In this document: positions 5,643 to 6,409 of the stretch, in pieces | How the letters are laid out: each line of letters starts with the position of its first letter | How positions within the stretch are numbered: the stretch's first letter is position 1 | From: Planctomycetota bacterium | Lineage (GTDB): Bacteria; JAJVIF01; JAPKYR01 | Direction: 5' to 3' | Length of the DNA: 6,409 nucleotides | Assembly (NCBI GenBank): GCA_030673355.1 | Contig: DAOVJF010000159.1 | Span: 1 to 6,409, forward strand | Made by a program: the position numbers and the translations under genes | The notes under the pieces: model-generated | Databases searched by the model: none | What the model was told of the DNA's origin: nothing | Seen by the model: the letters and a program-made list of their open reading frames with translations, nothing else

Positions 5643-6409
5643 ATGATGAAAGTCCTTTTTCTCGTAAATCCACATGCCGGGGGTAAAGCGAATCAGCATA
5701 AGGTTGAGATCGCAAACGCGCATTTTGAAGACGCGGGATGGGATGTAACCACAAAGCGAACCGAGTCAGGCGAACATGCGGAATTGTTAGTTATATCCGC
5801 AATCGATGAGGGATATGACCTTCTTGTGGTTGCAGGTGGAGATGGAACCCTCCATCACCTTGTTCAGCATTTGCCAGTGGGATCGTTGGAAGAACCATCG
5901 ACTTTACCGTTCGCGATTTTTCCGCTTGGTTCGGGAAACGATTTTTACCGCGGCCTTGGCTCATCCCGGGAACCGAACGAAGCCGCGCAGAATATTGTTG
6001 AAGGGACAGCGGTTCCTATCGACGTTGGAATTGTTGAACCAATTCATGAGGACGGGTCACTTCGCGATGAAAATCCAGTCCTGTTCTTAAACACGGCCGG
6101 GGTGGGGATGGATTCCCAGACACTCGCGACACGCGAAAAATCTCCATCGTGGCTTTCGGCGCGGTACGAGCTAGTGTTTCTTATGACACTTGCCCGGCTG
6201 ACCCATGTATCGGCAAATCTTAAGGCCGATGACTGGGACCTTAACCTGGACGCTTACTGGATTCTGGCATGCAACAGCCCGTATATCGGATCGGGGATGC
6301 ATGTCGCGCCGGGTGCCTTAATAAATGACGGCCTGATGGACGTTCTGCTGATCCCGAAAATGTCGAAACTGCAATTCATTATGAATCTTGCCAAGGTATT
6401 CAAGGGAAA
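5643..6409 (+). CDS. Diacylglycerol kinase family lipid kinase (YegS/BmrU/DgkB-like), C-terminus beyond the window
   Basis: The frame is open from ATG 5643 (a second ATG follows directly at 5646) to the right edge: 255 codons, no stop. The catalytic-domain signatures are clear. They are 'VLFLVNPHAGGK' at the N-terminus (4-15), the nucleotide-binding 'VVAGGDGTLHHLV' (62-74, GGDGT at 65-69), 'FPLGSGNDFYRGLG' (93-106), 'IDVGIVE' (126-132), 'FLNTAGVGMDS' (148-158) and 'IGSGMHVAPGALINDGLMDVLLI' split across 215-237. The family transfers the ATP gamma-phosphate to a lipid hydroxyl such as diacylglycerol, undecaprenol or a sphingoid base. The substrate cannot be told from the sequence. At about 255 visible residues of the usual 290-320, the catalytic domain is nearly complete and only the end of the beta-sandwich half is missing. 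It is probably peripheral at the inner face of the membrane. The gene follows the serpin by 11 nt with AGGGATTATTAAC before the ATG, suggesting co-transcription. Confidence 0.93.
   Translation, partial: MMKVLFLVNPHAGGKANQHKVEIANAHFEDAGWDVTTKRTESGEHAELLVISAIDEGYDLLVVAGGDGTLHHLVQHLPVGSLEEPSTLPFAIFPLGSGNDFYRGLGSSREPNEAAQNIVEGTAVPIDVGIVEPIHEDGSLRDENPVLFLNTAGVGMDSQTLATREKSPSWLSARYELVFLMTLARLTHVSANLKADDWDLNLDAYWILACNSPYIGSGMHVAPGALINDGLMDVLLIPKMSKLQFIMNLAKVFKG

Noticed and set aside
5806..6090. 94-aa rightward ORF
   Set aside because: Out-of-frame overlap with the lipid kinase gene, whose GGDGT and GSGND motifs lie in another frame.

Overview
The window reads as chromosomal DNA of a Gram-negative-type bacterium of uncertain lineage. 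It has two lipoprotein-like signal sequences, strong Shine-Dalgarno sites before several genes and moderate GC. The gene mix (a bacterial serpin, a Big_2-domain lipoprotein, an M16 peptidase) would fit an uncultured environmental phylum, but no marker gene is present and I cannot name a taxon.

The left part (1-2500) is transcribed leftward. Reading in that direction: a GT4-type glycosyltransferase; a short region with a good sigma70-like promoter and an unusually structured leader; a small secreted protein of unknown function; a perfect 15-bp terminator hairpin; a second sigma70-like promoter; and a lipoprotein with bacterial Ig-like (Big_2) domains that runs off the left edge. A divergent intergenic region of about 215 bp separates this block from the right part.

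The right part (2718-6409) is transcribed rightward. It holds an M16 zinc peptidase with an intact HxxEH site, a 49-codon ORF that carries a decayed copy of a serpin C-terminus, a full-length secreted or lipid-anchored serpin, and a diacylglycerol/sphingosine-kinase-like lipid kinase cut off at the right edge. The serpin and kinase are 11 nt apart and probably co-transcribed. The relic, serpin and kinase follow each other so closely that they look like one transcription unit.

Four points deserve most attention. First, the serpin C-terminal relic lies directly upstream of the intact serpin, evidence of a past tandem duplication or of a retained mini-ORF. Second, the serpin's inferred P1 residue is Asp. 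Third, the leader of the small secreted gene combines a long-range 11-bp stem with a 10-nt loop-to-downstream complementarity. Fourth, that same gene has an in-frame TAG followed by 22 sense codons that end just before its terminator. No tRNA, rRNA, CRISPR array, insertion sequence or origin was seen.
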